Shown here piece by piece: positions 28,810 through 37,948 of a DNA stretch of 64,000 nt. Both the position numbers and the translations under genes were made by a program. This DNA comes from an uncultured Lacinutrix sp. (lineage in GTDB: Bacteria; Bacteroidota; Bacteroidia; Flavobacteriales; Flavobacteriaceae). Below the pieces are notes generated by a model. That model worked only from the letters and a program-made list of their open reading frames with translations. It was not told the DNA's origin and ran no database searches. The stretch spans positions 37,330 through 101,329 of the forward strand of contig CAKZMU010000045.1 of NCBI GenBank assembly GCA_937129145.1, written 5' to 3'. Position 1 is the first letter of the stretch, and the number at the start of each line of letters is the position of its first letter.

Positions 28810-28971
28810 ATGCCGAAAAGAACGTTTCAGCCATCAAAAAGAAAGAGAAAAAATAAACATGGCTTTAGAGAAAGAATGGCTTCTGCCAATGGTAGAAAAG
28901 TCCTTGCACGTAGAAGAGCAAAGGGAAGAAAGAAGTTATCTGTGTCTTCTGAATTAAAGCATAAAAAATAA
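28810..28971 (+). CDS. rpmH: Ribosomal protein L34
   Basis: This 53-residue gene translates as [20 protein letters not shown] followed by [20 protein letters not shown], an unmistakable L34, with a short C-terminal extension ([13 protein letters not shown]). It has its own promoter and terminator. It is not next to rnpA or dnaA as in many bacteria, but precedes carB. Confidence 0.97.
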   Translation: MPKRTFQPSKRKRKNKHGFRERMASANGRKVLARRRAKGRKKLSVSSELKHKK

Positions 28972-28994
28972 TGATTAACAATTGTTAATATATT

Positions 28995-29025
28995 AAAGGT
29001 GTTACTGGTCGTAACGCCTTTTTTT
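28995..29025 (+). terminator. Terminator of rpmH
   Basis: The stem AAAGGTGTTAC / GTAACGCCTTT (one G-T wobble) is followed by a T-run, 24 bases after the rpmH stop. Confidence 0.8.
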
Positions 29026-29082
29026 ATATCCTGTCGTTACCTATTTTTGAAAAATTTTTAAAACAAACAATAATAAACACCA

Positions 29083-31935
29083 ATGCCGAAAAGAAAAGAC
29101 TTAAACTCCATTTTAATTATAGGTTCAGGACCAATTATTATTGGTCAAGCCTGTGAATTTGATTATTCAGGATCTCAGGCACTTCGTTCTCTTCGTGAGG
29201 ATGGAATTGAAACTATTTTAATCAACTCCAACCCAGCAACAATTATGACAGACCCTTCCATGGCTGATCATATTTACTTGTTGCCTTTAAATACAAAGTC
29301 TATTATTAAAATCCTTAAAGAGCATCCACAAATTGATGCTGTATTACCTACAATGGGAGGTCAAACAGCTTTAAATTTATGTATTGAAGCTGATGAAAAA
29401 GGCATTTGGGATGATTTTGGTGTTAAACAAATAGGTGTAGATATTAATGCTATTAATATTACTGAAGACAGGGAACAGTTTAGAGAGTTAATGGGTAAAA
29501 TTGGTGTGCCAATGGCACCTCAAGCTACAGCGACATCTTTTTTAAGAGGTAAGGAAATTGCTCAAGAATTTGGTTTTCCATTATGTATTCGTTCTTCTTT
29601 CACTTTGGGTGGTGCAGGTGCTGCAATTGTTTATGAAGAGGAGGATTTTGACAAGCACCTTCAAAGAGGGTTGGAAATTTCTCCAATCCATGAAGTCATG
29701 ATTGACAAAGCCATGATGGGTTGGAAGGAGTATGAATTAGAACTACTTCGTGACGCAAACAATAACGTGGTTATTATTTGTGCAATTGAAAATATGGACC
29801 CCATGGGAATTCATACAGGAGACTCCATTACTGTGGCGCCAGCAATGACTTTAAGTGATAAAACCTACCAGAAAATGCGTGATATGGCAATTCACATGAT
29901 GCGTAGTATTGGTGATTTTGCAGGAGGTTGTAATGTGCAATTTGCAGTAAGTCCAGATGAAAATGAAGATATTATTGCCATTGAAATCAATCCGCGTGTA
30001 TCACGTTCATCAGCATTGGCAAGTAAAGCGACAGGATATCCTATTGCAAAAATTGCTGCAAAATTGGCTCTTGGTTATACTTTGGACGAGTTAAGTAATC
30101 AAATAACAAAATCTACATCAGCTTTATTTGAACCAACTTTAGACTACGTTATTGTAAAAATACCTCGTTGGAATTTTGATAAGTTTGAAGGAAGCGATAG
30201 AACTTTAGGGCTGCAAATGAAAGCTGTTGGTGAGGTTATGGGCATAGGTCGTTCGTTCCAAGAAGCATTGCATAAAGCAACACAATCATTAGAAATTAAG
30301 CGTAATGGCTTGGGAGCAGATGGTAAAGGCTATAAGGATTATGACCAAATAATAGATAAATTAAGACACGCAAGTTGGGACCGTGTATTTGTGATTTATG
30401 ATGCGATACAAATGGGAATTCCTTTGAGTAGAATTCATGAAATCACAAAAATAGATATGTGGTTCTTAAAGCAATATGAGGAACTATATTTATTAGAGAA
30501 AGAAATATCAACATTCAAGATTGATACCATAGAGTGTGATTTATTGCTTGAAGCCAAACAAAAAGGATATGGTGACAGGCAAATAGCACACATGCTTGGT
30601 TGTTTGGAAAGTCAGGTGTATAACAAACGTGATGACATGAACATTAATCGCGTATATAAACTTGTGGATACATGTGCTGCGGAATTTGAAGCAAAAACAC
30701 CATACTATTATTCTACGTTTGAAAACGAAGTAGAAACTAAAGATGGCGAGCGTTATGCAGACAATGACAGTATTGTTTCAGACAGAAAAAAAGTAATTGT
30801 TTTGGGCTCAGGCCCTAACAGAATTGGTCAAGGAATAGAGTTTGATTACTGTTGTGTTCATGGTGTTTTAGCTGCAGCAGAATGCGATTACGAAACTATC
30901 ATGATTAACTGTAATCCTGAAACAGTATCAACCGATTTCGACACAGCCGATAAGTTATATTTCGAACCCGTTTTCTGGGAGCATATCTACGATATTATTC
31001 GTCATGAAAAACCCGAAGGTGTTATTGTACAACTTGGTGGTCAAACGGCCTTGAAGCTTGCAGAAAAACTAGACCGTTACGGCATAAAAATATTAGGAAC
31101 AAGTTACCAAGCATTGGATTTAGCCGAAGATAGAGGGAGCTTTTCAACACTTTTAAAAGAACTCGATATTCCTTATCCAGAGTTTGATACAGCCGAAACT
31201 GCAGACCAAGCTCTTGCAGTAGCCGATAAACTTGATTTTCCAATTTTGGTTCGCCCTTCGTATGTGTTGGGAGGTCAGGGCATGAAAATAGTCATTAACA
31301 AAGAAGAATTGGAAAAGCATGTGGTAGATTTATTGCGTAAAATTCCAAATAACAAATTATTATTAGACCATTATTTAGATGGTGCCATTGAAGCCGAAGC
31401 TGATGCCATTTGTGATGGTGAAAATGTCTATATCATTGGTATTATGGAGCATATTGAGCCTTGTGGAATTCATTCAGGAGATAGTAATGCCACATTGCCT
31501 CCTTTTAATATTGGAGACCTCGTTATGCAACAAATTATAGACCACACCAAAAAAATTGCTTTGGCATTGAATACCGTTGGTCTAATTAACATTCAATTTG
31601 CTATTAAAGATGATAAAGTATATATAATCGAAGCTAATCCAAGAGCCTCTAGAACTGTGCCTTTTATAGCAAAAGCCTATGGTGAACCTTATGTAAATTA
31701 TGCAACTAAAGTGATGCTGGGGGAAAAGAAGGTAACAGACTTCGATTTCAAACCACATTTAGACGGTTACGCAATAAAACAACCCGTATTTTCATTTAAT
31801 AAATTCCCAAATGTTAATAAGCAATTGGGACCAGAAATGAAGAGTACTGGTGAGAGTATTTTGTTTATTGACAGTTTAAAAGATGATGAGTTTTACGACT
31901 TATATTCAAGACGTAAAATGTATTTAAGTAAGTAA
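29083..31935 (+). CDS. carB: Carbamoyl-phosphate synthase large subunit, lacking the allosteric domain
   Basis: The enzyme makes carbamoyl phosphate from bicarbonate, ammonia (channelled from CarA) and two ATP, for pyrimidines and arginine. Two homologous ATP-grasp halves are visible: IIGSGPIIIGQACEFDYSG with FTLGGAGAAI in the first, and VLGSGPNRIGQGIEFDYC with YVLGGQGMKI in the second. An oligomerisation region lies between them (about residues 400-550). At 950 residues the protein stops soon after KQLGPEMKSTGESILF. E. coli CarB continues for about 130 more residues with the MGS-like domain that binds ornithine, UMP and IMP; that domain is absent here. A -7 box (TATTTTTG, 29042-29049) precedes it. 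carA is not in this window. Confidence 0.96.
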   Translation: MPKRKDLNSILIIGSGPIIIGQACEFDYSGSQALRSLREDGIETILINSNPATIMTDPSMADHIYLLPLNTKSIIKILKEHPQIDAVLPTMGGQTALNLCIEADEKGIWDDFGVKQIGVDINAINITEDREQFRELMGKIGVPMAPQATATSFLRGKEIAQEFGFPLCIRSSFTLGGAGAAIVYEEEDFDKHLQRGLEISPIHEVMIDKAMMGWKEYELELLRDANNNVVIICAIENMDPMGIHTGDSITVAPAMTLSDKTYQKMRDMAIHMMRSIGDFAGGCNVQFAVSPDENEDIIAIEINPRVSRSSALASKATGYPIAKIAAKLALGYTLDELSNQITKSTSALFEPTLDYVIVKIPRWNFDKFEGSDRTLGLQMKAVGEVMGIGRSFQEALHKATQSLEIKRNGLGADGKGYKDYDQIIDKLRHASWDRVFVIYDAIQMGIPLSRIHEITKIDMWFLKQYEELYLLEKEISTFKIDTIECDLLLEAKQKGYGDRQIAHMLGCLESQVYNKRDDMNINRVYKLVDTCAAEFEAKTPYYYSTFENEVETKDGERYADNDSIVSDRKKVIVLGSGPNRIGQGIEFDYCCVHGVLAAAECDYETIMINCNPETVSTDFDTADKLYFEPVFWEHIYDIIRHEKPEGVIVQLGGQTALKLAEKLDRYGIKILGTSYQALDLAEDRGSFSTLLKELDIPYPEFDTAETADQALAVADKLDFPILVRPSYVLGGQGMKIVINKEELEKHVVDLLRKIPNNKLLLDHYLDGAIEAEADAICDGENVYIIGIMEHIEPCGIHSGDSNATLPPFNIGDLVMQQIIDHTKKIALALNTVGLINIQFAIKDDKVYIIEANPRASRTVPFIAKAYGEPYVNYATKVMLGEKKVTDFDFKPHLDGYAIKQPVFSFNKFPNVNKQLGPEMKSTGESILFIDSLKDDEFYDLYSRRKMYLSK

Positions 31936-32014
31936 ATACTTCTTTTTACCGATTTTTTTAAAGTTAATCAGCTGAAATTACTATTTTTACACTTAAATAT
32001 ATCTCAAATAGACT

Positions 32015-32884
32015 ATGGGAAGAAAACTACTTTTTTTATTACTTACATTGTTTATCACCTCTACTAGCTTAGCACAAATTACAGCTGGATTGGTTGATGA
32101 TTTTGATACTCCTGCCGACGAAAATGGTTGGGAACATCAAGCTGGTGGACCAAACCCACCCACTATGCAAACAGTTGGTGGTATAGATGGAAATTTTATA
32201 AAAAATATTTCTTCTGGTAATGTTGGTGCTGGTGGTAAGATGATAATGGTTAATTATCAAACCAAATGGCAGGGAGATTATATTACTGCAGGGATTAAAT
32301 CTATATCCATGCAAGTAAGAAATAATAGTGCTGTCACTATCAATTTAAGAGTAGCATTTGGAGTCAATGAATTTGGTGGAAGTGCACCACATTGGGTGTC
32401 TAACTCTGTAGATTTAACAGCAGGTTCTGGTTGGACAACAGTAGTGTTTCCAATTACCGAACCATATATGGCTCAGTCAACTTCAGGTTCATCAGCTACT
32501 TATGCCGCAGTAATGGCTAATGTGAAAATTTTTAGGATACTAAGTTCCTCTTCAGGAAATCATAAGGGAGACCAATTTGCTGGTGAAATAGATGTTGATA
32601 ATATTTCTGCTAACGATACTTTTTTAAGTACAAGAGAAAACAAATTATCTAATGCTTTTTCGATTTCACCTAACCCTGGAAGAGATAAATTAAACTTAAA
32701 ATTATCAAAGCTTAATAATAATGCATCGGTTGAGGTTTTTGATGTTTTAGGAAAGAAAATTTACGCAGATAGAATATATGCAATGACCAAAGTGGTTAAT
32801 GTATCACAATGGAATAATGGTGTGTATTTAGTGAGATTAACTACTGACTCTGGTACACAAACAAAACGTTTTGTAAAGCAGTAA
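32015..32884 (+). CDS. T9SS-sorted secreted protein with carbohydrate-binding-like domain
   Basis: The 289-residue product has a signal peptide (ending TSTSLAQ) and a central beta-rich domain of about 190 residues (VDDFDTPADENGWEHQAGGPNPPT, WQGDYITAGIKSISMQVRNNS) that resembles jelly-roll carbohydrate-binding modules. The T9SS tail reads ISPNPGRDKLNLKL ... GVYLVRL ... KRFVKQ. No catalytic motif is visible. Its last 153 bases are nearly identical to those of the gene ending at 34319. Confidence 0.8.
   Translation: MGRKLLFLLLTLFITSTSLAQITAGLVDDFDTPADENGWEHQAGGPNPPTMQTVGGIDGNFIKNISSGNVGAGGKMIMVNYQTKWQGDYITAGIKSISMQVRNNSAVTINLRVAFGVNEFGGSAPHWVSNSVDLTAGSGWTTVVFPITEPYMAQSTSGSSATYAAVMANVKIFRILSSSSGNHKGDQFAGEIDVDNISANDTFLSTRENKLSNAFSISPNPGRDKLNLKLSKLNNNASVEVFDVLGKKIYADRIYAMTKVVNVSQWNNGVYLVRLTTDSGTQTKRFVKQ
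32732..32884 (+). repeat. T9SS-tail DNA repeat, copy 1
   Basis: These 153 bases match 34167-34319 with only four differences. They encode the last 50 residues of the sorting tail (EVFDVLGKKIYADRI to KRFVKQ). Upstream of this point the two genes do not align. Confidence 0.9.
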
Positions 32885-32967
32885 ATAACCCATTTCTAAT
32901 AGTTATTAGAAATGTAACAATTAATTATCTTAATTGCTAAATTGTTGATTTATTCAAAAAACATAAA

Positions 32968-33486
32968 ATGAATATTAAGCTTTTATTTATTGTAAGTTCT
33001 ATATTTTTCTCTTGTTGTACCTTTGCTCAACAGAGTATTTTTGATGTTGCACGTTCTGGAACAGTTGAAGATGTTAAAAAATTAATAGCTATTAATACTG
33101 ACACCATTAATAGCATTGAAAAATCAGGCTACTCTCCGTTGGTATTAGCTTGCTATAACGCTAATATAGATGTTGCAAAATTCTTAGCCAAGAACGTTGT
33201 TGATATTAATGGAAGAAGTGAGTATGGTACTCCTCTTATGGCAACTGTATTTAAGAATCAAGACGATTTAGTTAAAGCGCTTTTAGATTTAAATGCGAAC
33301 CCTAACATAGCAGATTCAAATGGAACCACGCCTTTGCACTATGCGGTAATAATGAGAAATATAAAGATTATTAAGTTGCTATTAAATGCTAAGGCGAGTC
33401 AAACTTTAAAAGACAATAATGGAAAAACAGCCGTAGACTATGCATTAATGACTCAAAATAAAGAAATTATAGAATTATTCAATTAA
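32968..33486 (+). CDS. Secreted ankyrin-repeat protein
   Basis: The 172-residue product has a signal peptide (ending CCTFAQ, where Cys might make it a lipoprotein) and about four ankyrin repeats. They are recognisable from KSGYSPLVLACYNANIDVAKFLAKN, YGTPLMATVFKNQDDLVKALLDLNANPNIAD and GTTPLHYAVIMRNIKIIKLLLNAKA. Ankyrin repeats bind proteins. It sits between two T9SS cargo genes but has no sorting tail of its own, so it is probably periplasmic. Confidence 0.88.
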   Translation: MNIKLLFIVSSIFFSCCTFAQQSIFDVARSGTVEDVKKLIAINTDTINSIEKSGYSPLVLACYNANIDVAKFLAKNVVDINGRSEYGTPLMATVFKNQDDLVKALLDLNANPNIADSNGTTPLHYAVIMRNIKIIKLLLNAKASQTLKDNNGKTAVDYALMTQNKEIIELFN

Positions 33487-33530
33487 GAATAGTCTATCAT
33501 CTTATAACACATCACTAAAAAAATTAGTAT

Positions 33531-34319
33531 ATGAAAAAGATTACAATAACCTTAATAGTTTTGTTTTTTTTAATAACATTAAAATCTATTGCACAGACTA
33601 TTACCACTGGAGATTTTAACCTTTCTACAACAATGGGATTAGAGTATTCTGCTAAGATTCAAGTTTCAAATTCATTGGTTACATTAACATTAGTGGGGCC
33701 AGATGATAGATGGTTAGGAATTGGTTTAGGTGTACAAACTATGACTCAAACTGAAGATCATGGTGATGTGTTAATTTATGATGGGACAACCCTTAGCGAT
33801 AGACACTATGTAGGATTTGGGCTTACGCCAGCTGTAGATACAGTTCAAGATTGGACTGTGATTTCAAATGTGGTTGATAACAAAATAAGGACTATTGTCG
33901 CAACCAGAGCACCAGATAGTGGTGATATTGATGATTATGTATTTTCAACAGCTGATACATCTGTAGATTTAGTCTGGGCACGAGGAAATGGAGCAACATT
34001 TTCCTTAAGTTGGCATGGTTCTAATAGAGGGATTACAATGGCCTCCTTCCATTTATTAGGATTGAAAGAATACAATAAAAAATTAAATAGCTTTGAAATA
34101 GTGCCAAACCCTAGTACTTATTCTTTGAATCTAAAGTTATTTAAAGAGGAGTCAAGTTCTGTATTAGAGGTTTTTGATGTTTTAGGCAAGAAAATTTACG
34201 CAGATAGAATACATGCAATGACCAAAGTGGTTAATGTGTCACAATGGAATAATGGTGTGTATTTAGTGAGATTAACTACTGACTCTGGTACACAAACAAA
34301 ACGTTTTGTAAAGCAGTAG
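33531..34319 (+). CDS. T9SS-sorted secreted protein with DOMON-like domain
   Basis: The 262-residue product has a signal peptide (ending LKSIAQ) and a domain of about 160 residues. Its pattern (MGLEYSAKIQVSNSLVTLTLVGPDDRWLGIGLG, GDVLIYDG, SDRHYVGFG) resembles DOMON domains, which bind haem or sugar in extracellular redox proteins; a Met and several His are present. The T9SS tail (IVPNPSTYSLNLKL ... KRFVKQ) is almost identical in its last 50 residues to that of the gene ending at 32884. The DOMON assignment is from pattern only. Confidence 0.75.
   Translation: MKKITITLIVLFFLITLKSIAQTITTGDFNLSTTMGLEYSAKIQVSNSLVTLTLVGPDDRWLGIGLGVQTMTQTEDHGDVLIYDGTTLSDRHYVGFGLTPAVDTVQDWTVISNVVDNKIRTIVATRAPDSGDIDDYVFSTADTSVDLVWARGNGATFSLSWHGSNRGITMASFHLLGLKEYNKKLNSFEIVPNPSTYSLNLKLFKEESSSVLEVFDVLGKKIYADRIHAMTKVVNVSQWNNGVYLVRLTTDSGTQTKRFVKQ
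34167..34319 (+). repeat. T9SS-tail DNA repeat, copy 2
   Basis: Matches 32732-32884 at 149 of 153 positions; one of the four differences converts the stop TAA to TAG. Confidence 0.9.
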
Positions 34320-34341
34320 TTTTGCTATAAAATATATTTTA

Positions 34342-34373
34342 AAACCATCAGTTTTTTGCTGATGGTTTTTTTA
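34342..34373. terminator. Bidirectional terminator
   Basis: The stem AACCATCAG / CTGATGGTT with T-runs on both strands lies between convergent genes and overlaps the stop codon of the minus-strand DUF3307 gene. Confidence 0.8.
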
Positions 34374-35072
34374 TGCAAAGGCATTAAATATTAACCCAAC
34401 TGTAATGGCAATGCCAAAACTAATAAGTGTGCCAATTAGTATGTACTCGGTTAGTTTTCGGTGTTTACTTTCTTTTAAATCGCCAAACCTAAATACCGAT
34501 TTTGCAGTAATTAAAAAGCCAACAGCTTCCCAATGATTGGTTATGATAAAAACAAATACTAATAAACGCTCTAGCATACCAATATAGGCACCAGCATCTT
34601 TTAGCGATTCATTGTTTTCGGTTATTTTGGAAATGTCCCATTTTGTGAAAATGATTTTCATTATGATGGAAACAGGTCGTGTTAAAAACACTAAACAGGT
34701 AATGAATAATAGCGTTTGTTCAGAGAAAAATGCATCAAAATTCACATCAGTTTTCGTGTAAATAAGATATGTTGTTACTATTACTACAGTATGTAACACT
34801 TGGTCTATGAAGAATAATAGTCGTTTCGTCTTTTTCTTTTGAATAAGGAGCTTAAAAGTATCAATAATAAAGTGAGAGCCACCAATAATGAGTATTATTT
34901 GCCAAAGTGATATATCCCAAAGTATGATAAATAACAAAGCAATATGAATAGCGACATGTAAATATAACTTTGTAGATTTTAGCTTCTTCTTTTCTTTGTC
35001 TTTAACCCAGTTTTTGGGCTGTAAAAAGAAATCGCCAATGATGTGCGCTAATAATAGTTTTATTAAAATCAT
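34371..35072 (-). CDS. DUF3307 membrane protein
   Basis: The 233-residue protein has about six hydrophobic helices and begins LIKLLLAHIIGDFFLQPKNWVKDK, the signature of DUF3307 (HIIGDF..Q). A later HFIIDTFKL fits the same family. Function is unknown. Its start abuts or overlaps the stop of the upstream SatD-like regulator gene (both at 35072), so they form a two-gene operon controlled from the repeat region at 35690-35773. Confidence 0.85.
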   Translation of the reverse strand: MILIKLLLAHIIGDFFLQPKNWVKDKEKKKLKSTKLYLHVAIHIALLFIILWDISLWQIILIIGGSHFIIDTFKLLIQKKKTKRLLFFIDQVLHTVVIVTTYLIYTKTDVNFDAFFSEQTLLFITCLVFLTRPVSIIMKIIFTKWDISKITENNESLKDAGAYIGMLERLLVFVFIITNHWEAVGFLITAKSVFRFGDLKESKHRKLTEYILIGTLISFGIAITVGLIFNAFA

Positions 35073-35698
35073 TATATTAAAGTATCAATTTTCTCTCTGT
35101 ATAAAAGGTTTAATTCTTGTATTTCATCAAAATAAGCACGCTTTAACCGTTTACTAACAGCTTCTTGATTAATGCCAATTATTTGCGCCAATTCTTTTTG
35201 TAGCGTGTTTTGATTTTCTAGACTTAGTTTTACAATTTCAGCAGTATTAACCGTCCAATTATCCATGGCTATCAAGGCAAGTTTAAAATAAAGGTTTAAT
35301 TCCCTATTTAATTTATTATTAGAGGTTTTTATTTTAAGATTGTTTTTTTCTTGTTTTAAAACTTCTAAGGTATCTCCTGAATATTGAAATGCTTCGCCAT
35401 TGGATTCTGTAACGTTTTCGCCATCAAATGTTTTATCGCCGACTCCTATTGCCAACCTTACATCCATCCCTCTAGTGCATTTTATACAAGCCTTGATATA
35501 TACTGCATACTCAAAACTATTATGAAAATCTTTTATCTCTATTTGAAAGCTATCACCACGATATATTTCCCATTTATTGAATTTAGACTCTAACATGCCT
35601 AATGCATTTTTTAATGAGCTTAACCAAATATCAGGATTAACGGGTTTTGTTGAGCCTATAATATCGCCTGTAATTACACTTGTCATAACATTCCTCAT
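35072..35698 (-). CDS. SatD-like protein with C-terminal HTH
   Basis: The N-terminal two thirds (TSVITGDIIGSTKPVNPDIW, WEIYRGDSFQIEI, VRLAIGVGD) resemble SatD-family proteins with a nucleotide-cyclase-like fold. The C-terminal region (NQNTLQKELAQIIGINQEAVSKRLKRAYFDEI) is a helix-turn-helix. Start at 35698 (MRNVMTS) gives 208 residues; the second Met at 35686 is equally likely, and would leave the first operator half-site untranslated. With DUF3307 it forms an operon; the HTH protein is the natural candidate to bind the 28-bp repeats over its own promoter. Confidence 0.8.
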   Translation of the reverse strand: MRNVMTSVITGDIIGSTKPVNPDIWLSSLKNALGMLESKFNKWEIYRGDSFQIEIKDFHNSFEYAVYIKACIKCTRGMDVRLAIGVGDKTFDGENVTESNGEAFQYSGDTLEVLKQEKNNLKIKTSNNKLNRELNLYFKLALIAMDNWTVNTAEIVKLSLENQNTLQKELAQIIGINQEAVSKRLKRAYFDEIQELNLLYREKIDTLI

Positions 35699-35773
35699 TT
35701 ATGGAATAAACAAATATATTCCTTATTTATGGAATAAACAAACATATTCCTTAAAAATGGAATATTTAATCAT
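35690..35773 (-). promoter_or_regulatory. Three 28-bp repeats of ATTCC/GGAAT half-sites over the SatD-like operon promoter
   Basis: Half-sites ATTCC at 35690, 35718 and 35746 alternate with GGAAT at 35703, 35731 and 35759, so successive starts are 13, 15, 13, 15 and 13 bases apart. This defines three 28-base repeats, the first two differing at only two positions. On the minus strand the repeat supplies TGTTTG and TATATTTG (complement of 35711-35718) with a spacer of 20, close to a Bacteroidota promoter. Operator sites and promoter therefore coincide. Confidence 0.75.
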
Positions 35774-37085
35774 CTTCTTGGGCACGTTTAATAATAGCTT
35801 CTGGAAGTGCTTTTTTAGCTTTGGCTCCCATTTTCTTTAACTTTTCAACACGTCCTATGAGGTTTCCTTTACCTTCAACCAGCTTGTTCATAGCTGAGGA
35901 ATAATCGGATTTTGCAGCATCAATTTTTTTACCAACGCCTGTTAAATCGGTAACCAAGCCTTCGAATTTATCGTATAAGGCACCAGCTTGTTTGGCAATT
36001 TCCAGCGCATTTTGCTGTTGCTTTTCATTGTTCCACATAGAATCTATGGTACGCAGCGTTGCCAAAAGGGTAGAAGGTGTGACAATCACGATGTTTTTTT
36101 CAAATGCTTTATTATACAACGAATTATCGTCGTTTACAGCAATGGCAAAAGCAGGTTCAATAGGAATAAACATCAGCACAAAATCTGGTGATTCTATGTC
36201 ATACAAATCTTGATAGTTTTTTGCAGATAGTTGCTCAACGTGTTTTTTAATGGAGTTGACATGTGCTTTTAAAAATTGTGATTTCTCATCATCTTCGGCA
36301 TTTACCAAACGTTCATAATCGGTTAAAGACACTTTACTATCAATAATCATGCGTTTGTTATCTGGAAGATGCAACACAACATCTGGCAGCACACGTGTAC
36401 CATCGTCAAGGGTGAAACTTTGTTGCACAAAATATTCTCTATCTTTTTCCAAACCAGACTTTTCAAGTACGCGTTCAAGCACCAATTCGCCCCAGTTCCC
36501 TTGCATTTTGCTATCGCCTTTTAGGGCTCTTGTTAAGTTGGTGGCTTCTTTGGTCATTTGTTGGTTTAAGTCTTTTAGGCCTAATAATTGCTCTTTTAAA
36601 GCCGAATGCATTGAGATGCTTTCCTTTTGCGTGTCTTCTACTTTTTTCTCGAATACTTGAATTTTTTCTTGTAACGGATTTAAAATCTGTTTGATGTTTT
36701 CTTTATTCTGAAGGGTAAATTTTTCAGATTTTTCATCTAAAATTTTGGAAGCCATTAATTCAAAATCTTTACGTAACTGTTCTTGTTGTTTTACAAGTTC
36801 TTCATCACGTTTTTGATTTTGTTGCTGAAGGTTTTCGTATTCAGAATTTCTTCTTGCCAATTCAGAATTTAAAAACTCTTTTTCTCGTCTAATATCTTCT
36901 CTTTCAGCTTCAATTTTTTCAAGATTTTTCTTCAGCTCGTCAATGGTTAAACGCATTTGATTTTGACGTTCGTTGGAGGCACTTTGCTCACTTTTACTTT
37001 TTAGTTTATTAATAAGCATACCAACGTAAGCTCCTATGGCTAAAGAGAGAAGAATAGAAATAATTAAGAGAAGGCTTTCGTTCAT
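35766..37085 (-). CDS. rmuC: DNA recombination protein RmuC
   Basis: The 439-residue protein has an N-terminal membrane helix (LLLIISILLSLAIGAYVGMLI) and a long coiled coil (about residues 30-190). The RmuC core includes LKGDSKMQGNWGELVLERVLEKSGL, PDVVLHLPDNKRMIIDSKVSL and DFVLMFIPIEPAFAIAV; the PD...DxK arrangement resembles a nuclease active site. RmuC limits inversion and other rearrangements at short repeats. It follows the ChaN-like gene by eight bases; its 3' end abuts the 28-bp repeats. Confidence 0.95.
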   Translation of the reverse strand: MNESLLLIISILLSLAIGAYVGMLINKLKSKSEQSASNERQNQMRLTIDELKKNLEKIEAEREDIRREKEFLNSELARRNSEYENLQQQNQKRDEELVKQQEQLRKDFELMASKILDEKSEKFTLQNKENIKQILNPLQEKIQVFEKKVEDTQKESISMHSALKEQLLGLKDLNQQMTKEATNLTRALKGDSKMQGNWGELVLERVLEKSGLEKDREYFVQQSFTLDDGTRVLPDVVLHLPDNKRMIIDSKVSLTDYERLVNAEDDEKSQFLKAHVNSIKKHVEQLSAKNYQDLYDIESPDFVLMFIPIEPAFAIAVNDDNSLYNKAFEKNIVIVTPSTLLATLRTIDSMWNNEKQQQNALEIAKQAGALYDKFEGLVTDLTGVGKKIDAAKSDYSSAMNKLVEGKGNLIGRVEKLKKMGAKAKKALPEAIIKRAQEDD

Positions 37086-37093
37086 ATTTTTAA

Positions 37094-37948
37094 TTAATAA
37101 GTATTGGTCATATTACTATCCACACAAATAATAAAGTCGGCTTTTCCTTTGTGTTCGTCTTCTAGTTTGTAAATATCTTCTTGTGAAACAGTGGTGATTG
37201 TTCCATAGTTTATAGTATTATTAGCTCTTTTTAAGTACCATAAAATGCCTTCATAATGATCGGAATGATAAGACCCATTATAATGTATAAAGGTGTGGGT
37301 TGGTTTCATATTCTTAAAAATAAAATGTGCCATCGTAGCATCTTTTGTAGCTTGAGACTCTACTAATTCTGGAGTTCCATGGTCACCCATCATTTTTAAT
37401 ATGTTTTTATAAGTTGGTAACTCTTTATCAAAAGCCATTGGTAGAGGTGCCATCCATTCTTTTTCTTGAGTTGAAAGGGTATTCAGGGCTTTAAACCCTT
37501 TTCTATAAACCAAATTTGCATAACGTCGTGGAATATTTGTTGCAACAAACGTTAGGTTATTAGTTTTTGCAAAATCAACCAATGGTGCATAATCGGTTTT
37601 GTAGTTTTTCCATAAACGTGCTAATGAATCAAGCCCTTTGTAATTAATTTTGCCGCTTAAATAATCATTTAAAGGTATTTGATTATCGGCTTCAAACATT
37701 TCGGCTCCTAAAATGAGTTTGTTGGTTTTAAAAAGGTCAGTAGTTACTTCAAACTGTAGCCAATGAGCAATTGCGTTATTATGACTTTCGCCAAATAAAA
37801 TAACTTCTTTGTCCTTAAGCTTCTTCAACATTTTTTTATAAGACACTTTTTTGCCATTTGCGTTATAGAAGACATAGGCATCTTTATTTTGGCTAACGAC
37901 TAATTGGCAAACAAAGAATAGCGTAAGGAGAAGAAGTGATTTTTTCAT
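37094..37948 (-). CDS. ChaN-like haem-iron uptake protein
   Basis: The 284-residue product has a signal peptide (ending CQLVVSQ) and the ChaN/DUF399 fold: EVILFGESHNNAIAHWLQFEV near residue 48, LGAEMFEADNQIPLNDYL, and THTFIHYNGSYHSDHYEG. ChaN proteins bind stacked haem at the outer membrane. Its ATG overlaps the end of the importer ATPase gene by four bases, so it belongs to the same operon and supports haem/iron as the transported substrate. Confidence 0.87.
   Translation of the reverse strand: MKKSLLLLTLFFVCQLVVSQNKDAYVFYNANGKKVSYKKMLKKLKDKEVILFGESHNNAIAHWLQFEVTTDLFKTNKLILGAEMFEADNQIPLNDYLSGKINYKGLDSLARLWKNYKTDYAPLVDFAKTNNLTFVATNIPRRYANLVYRKGFKALNTLSTQEKEWMAPLPMAFDKELPTYKNILKMMGDHGTPELVESQATKDATMAHFIFKNMKPTHTFIHYNGSYHSDHYEGILWYLKRANNTINYGTITTVSQEDIYKLEDEHKGKADFIICVDSNMTNTY

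Noticed and set aside
35690..35773. CRISPR-like repeats
   Set aside because: The 28-base units are contiguous with no spacers and consist of alternating inverted half-sites, which fits an operator.
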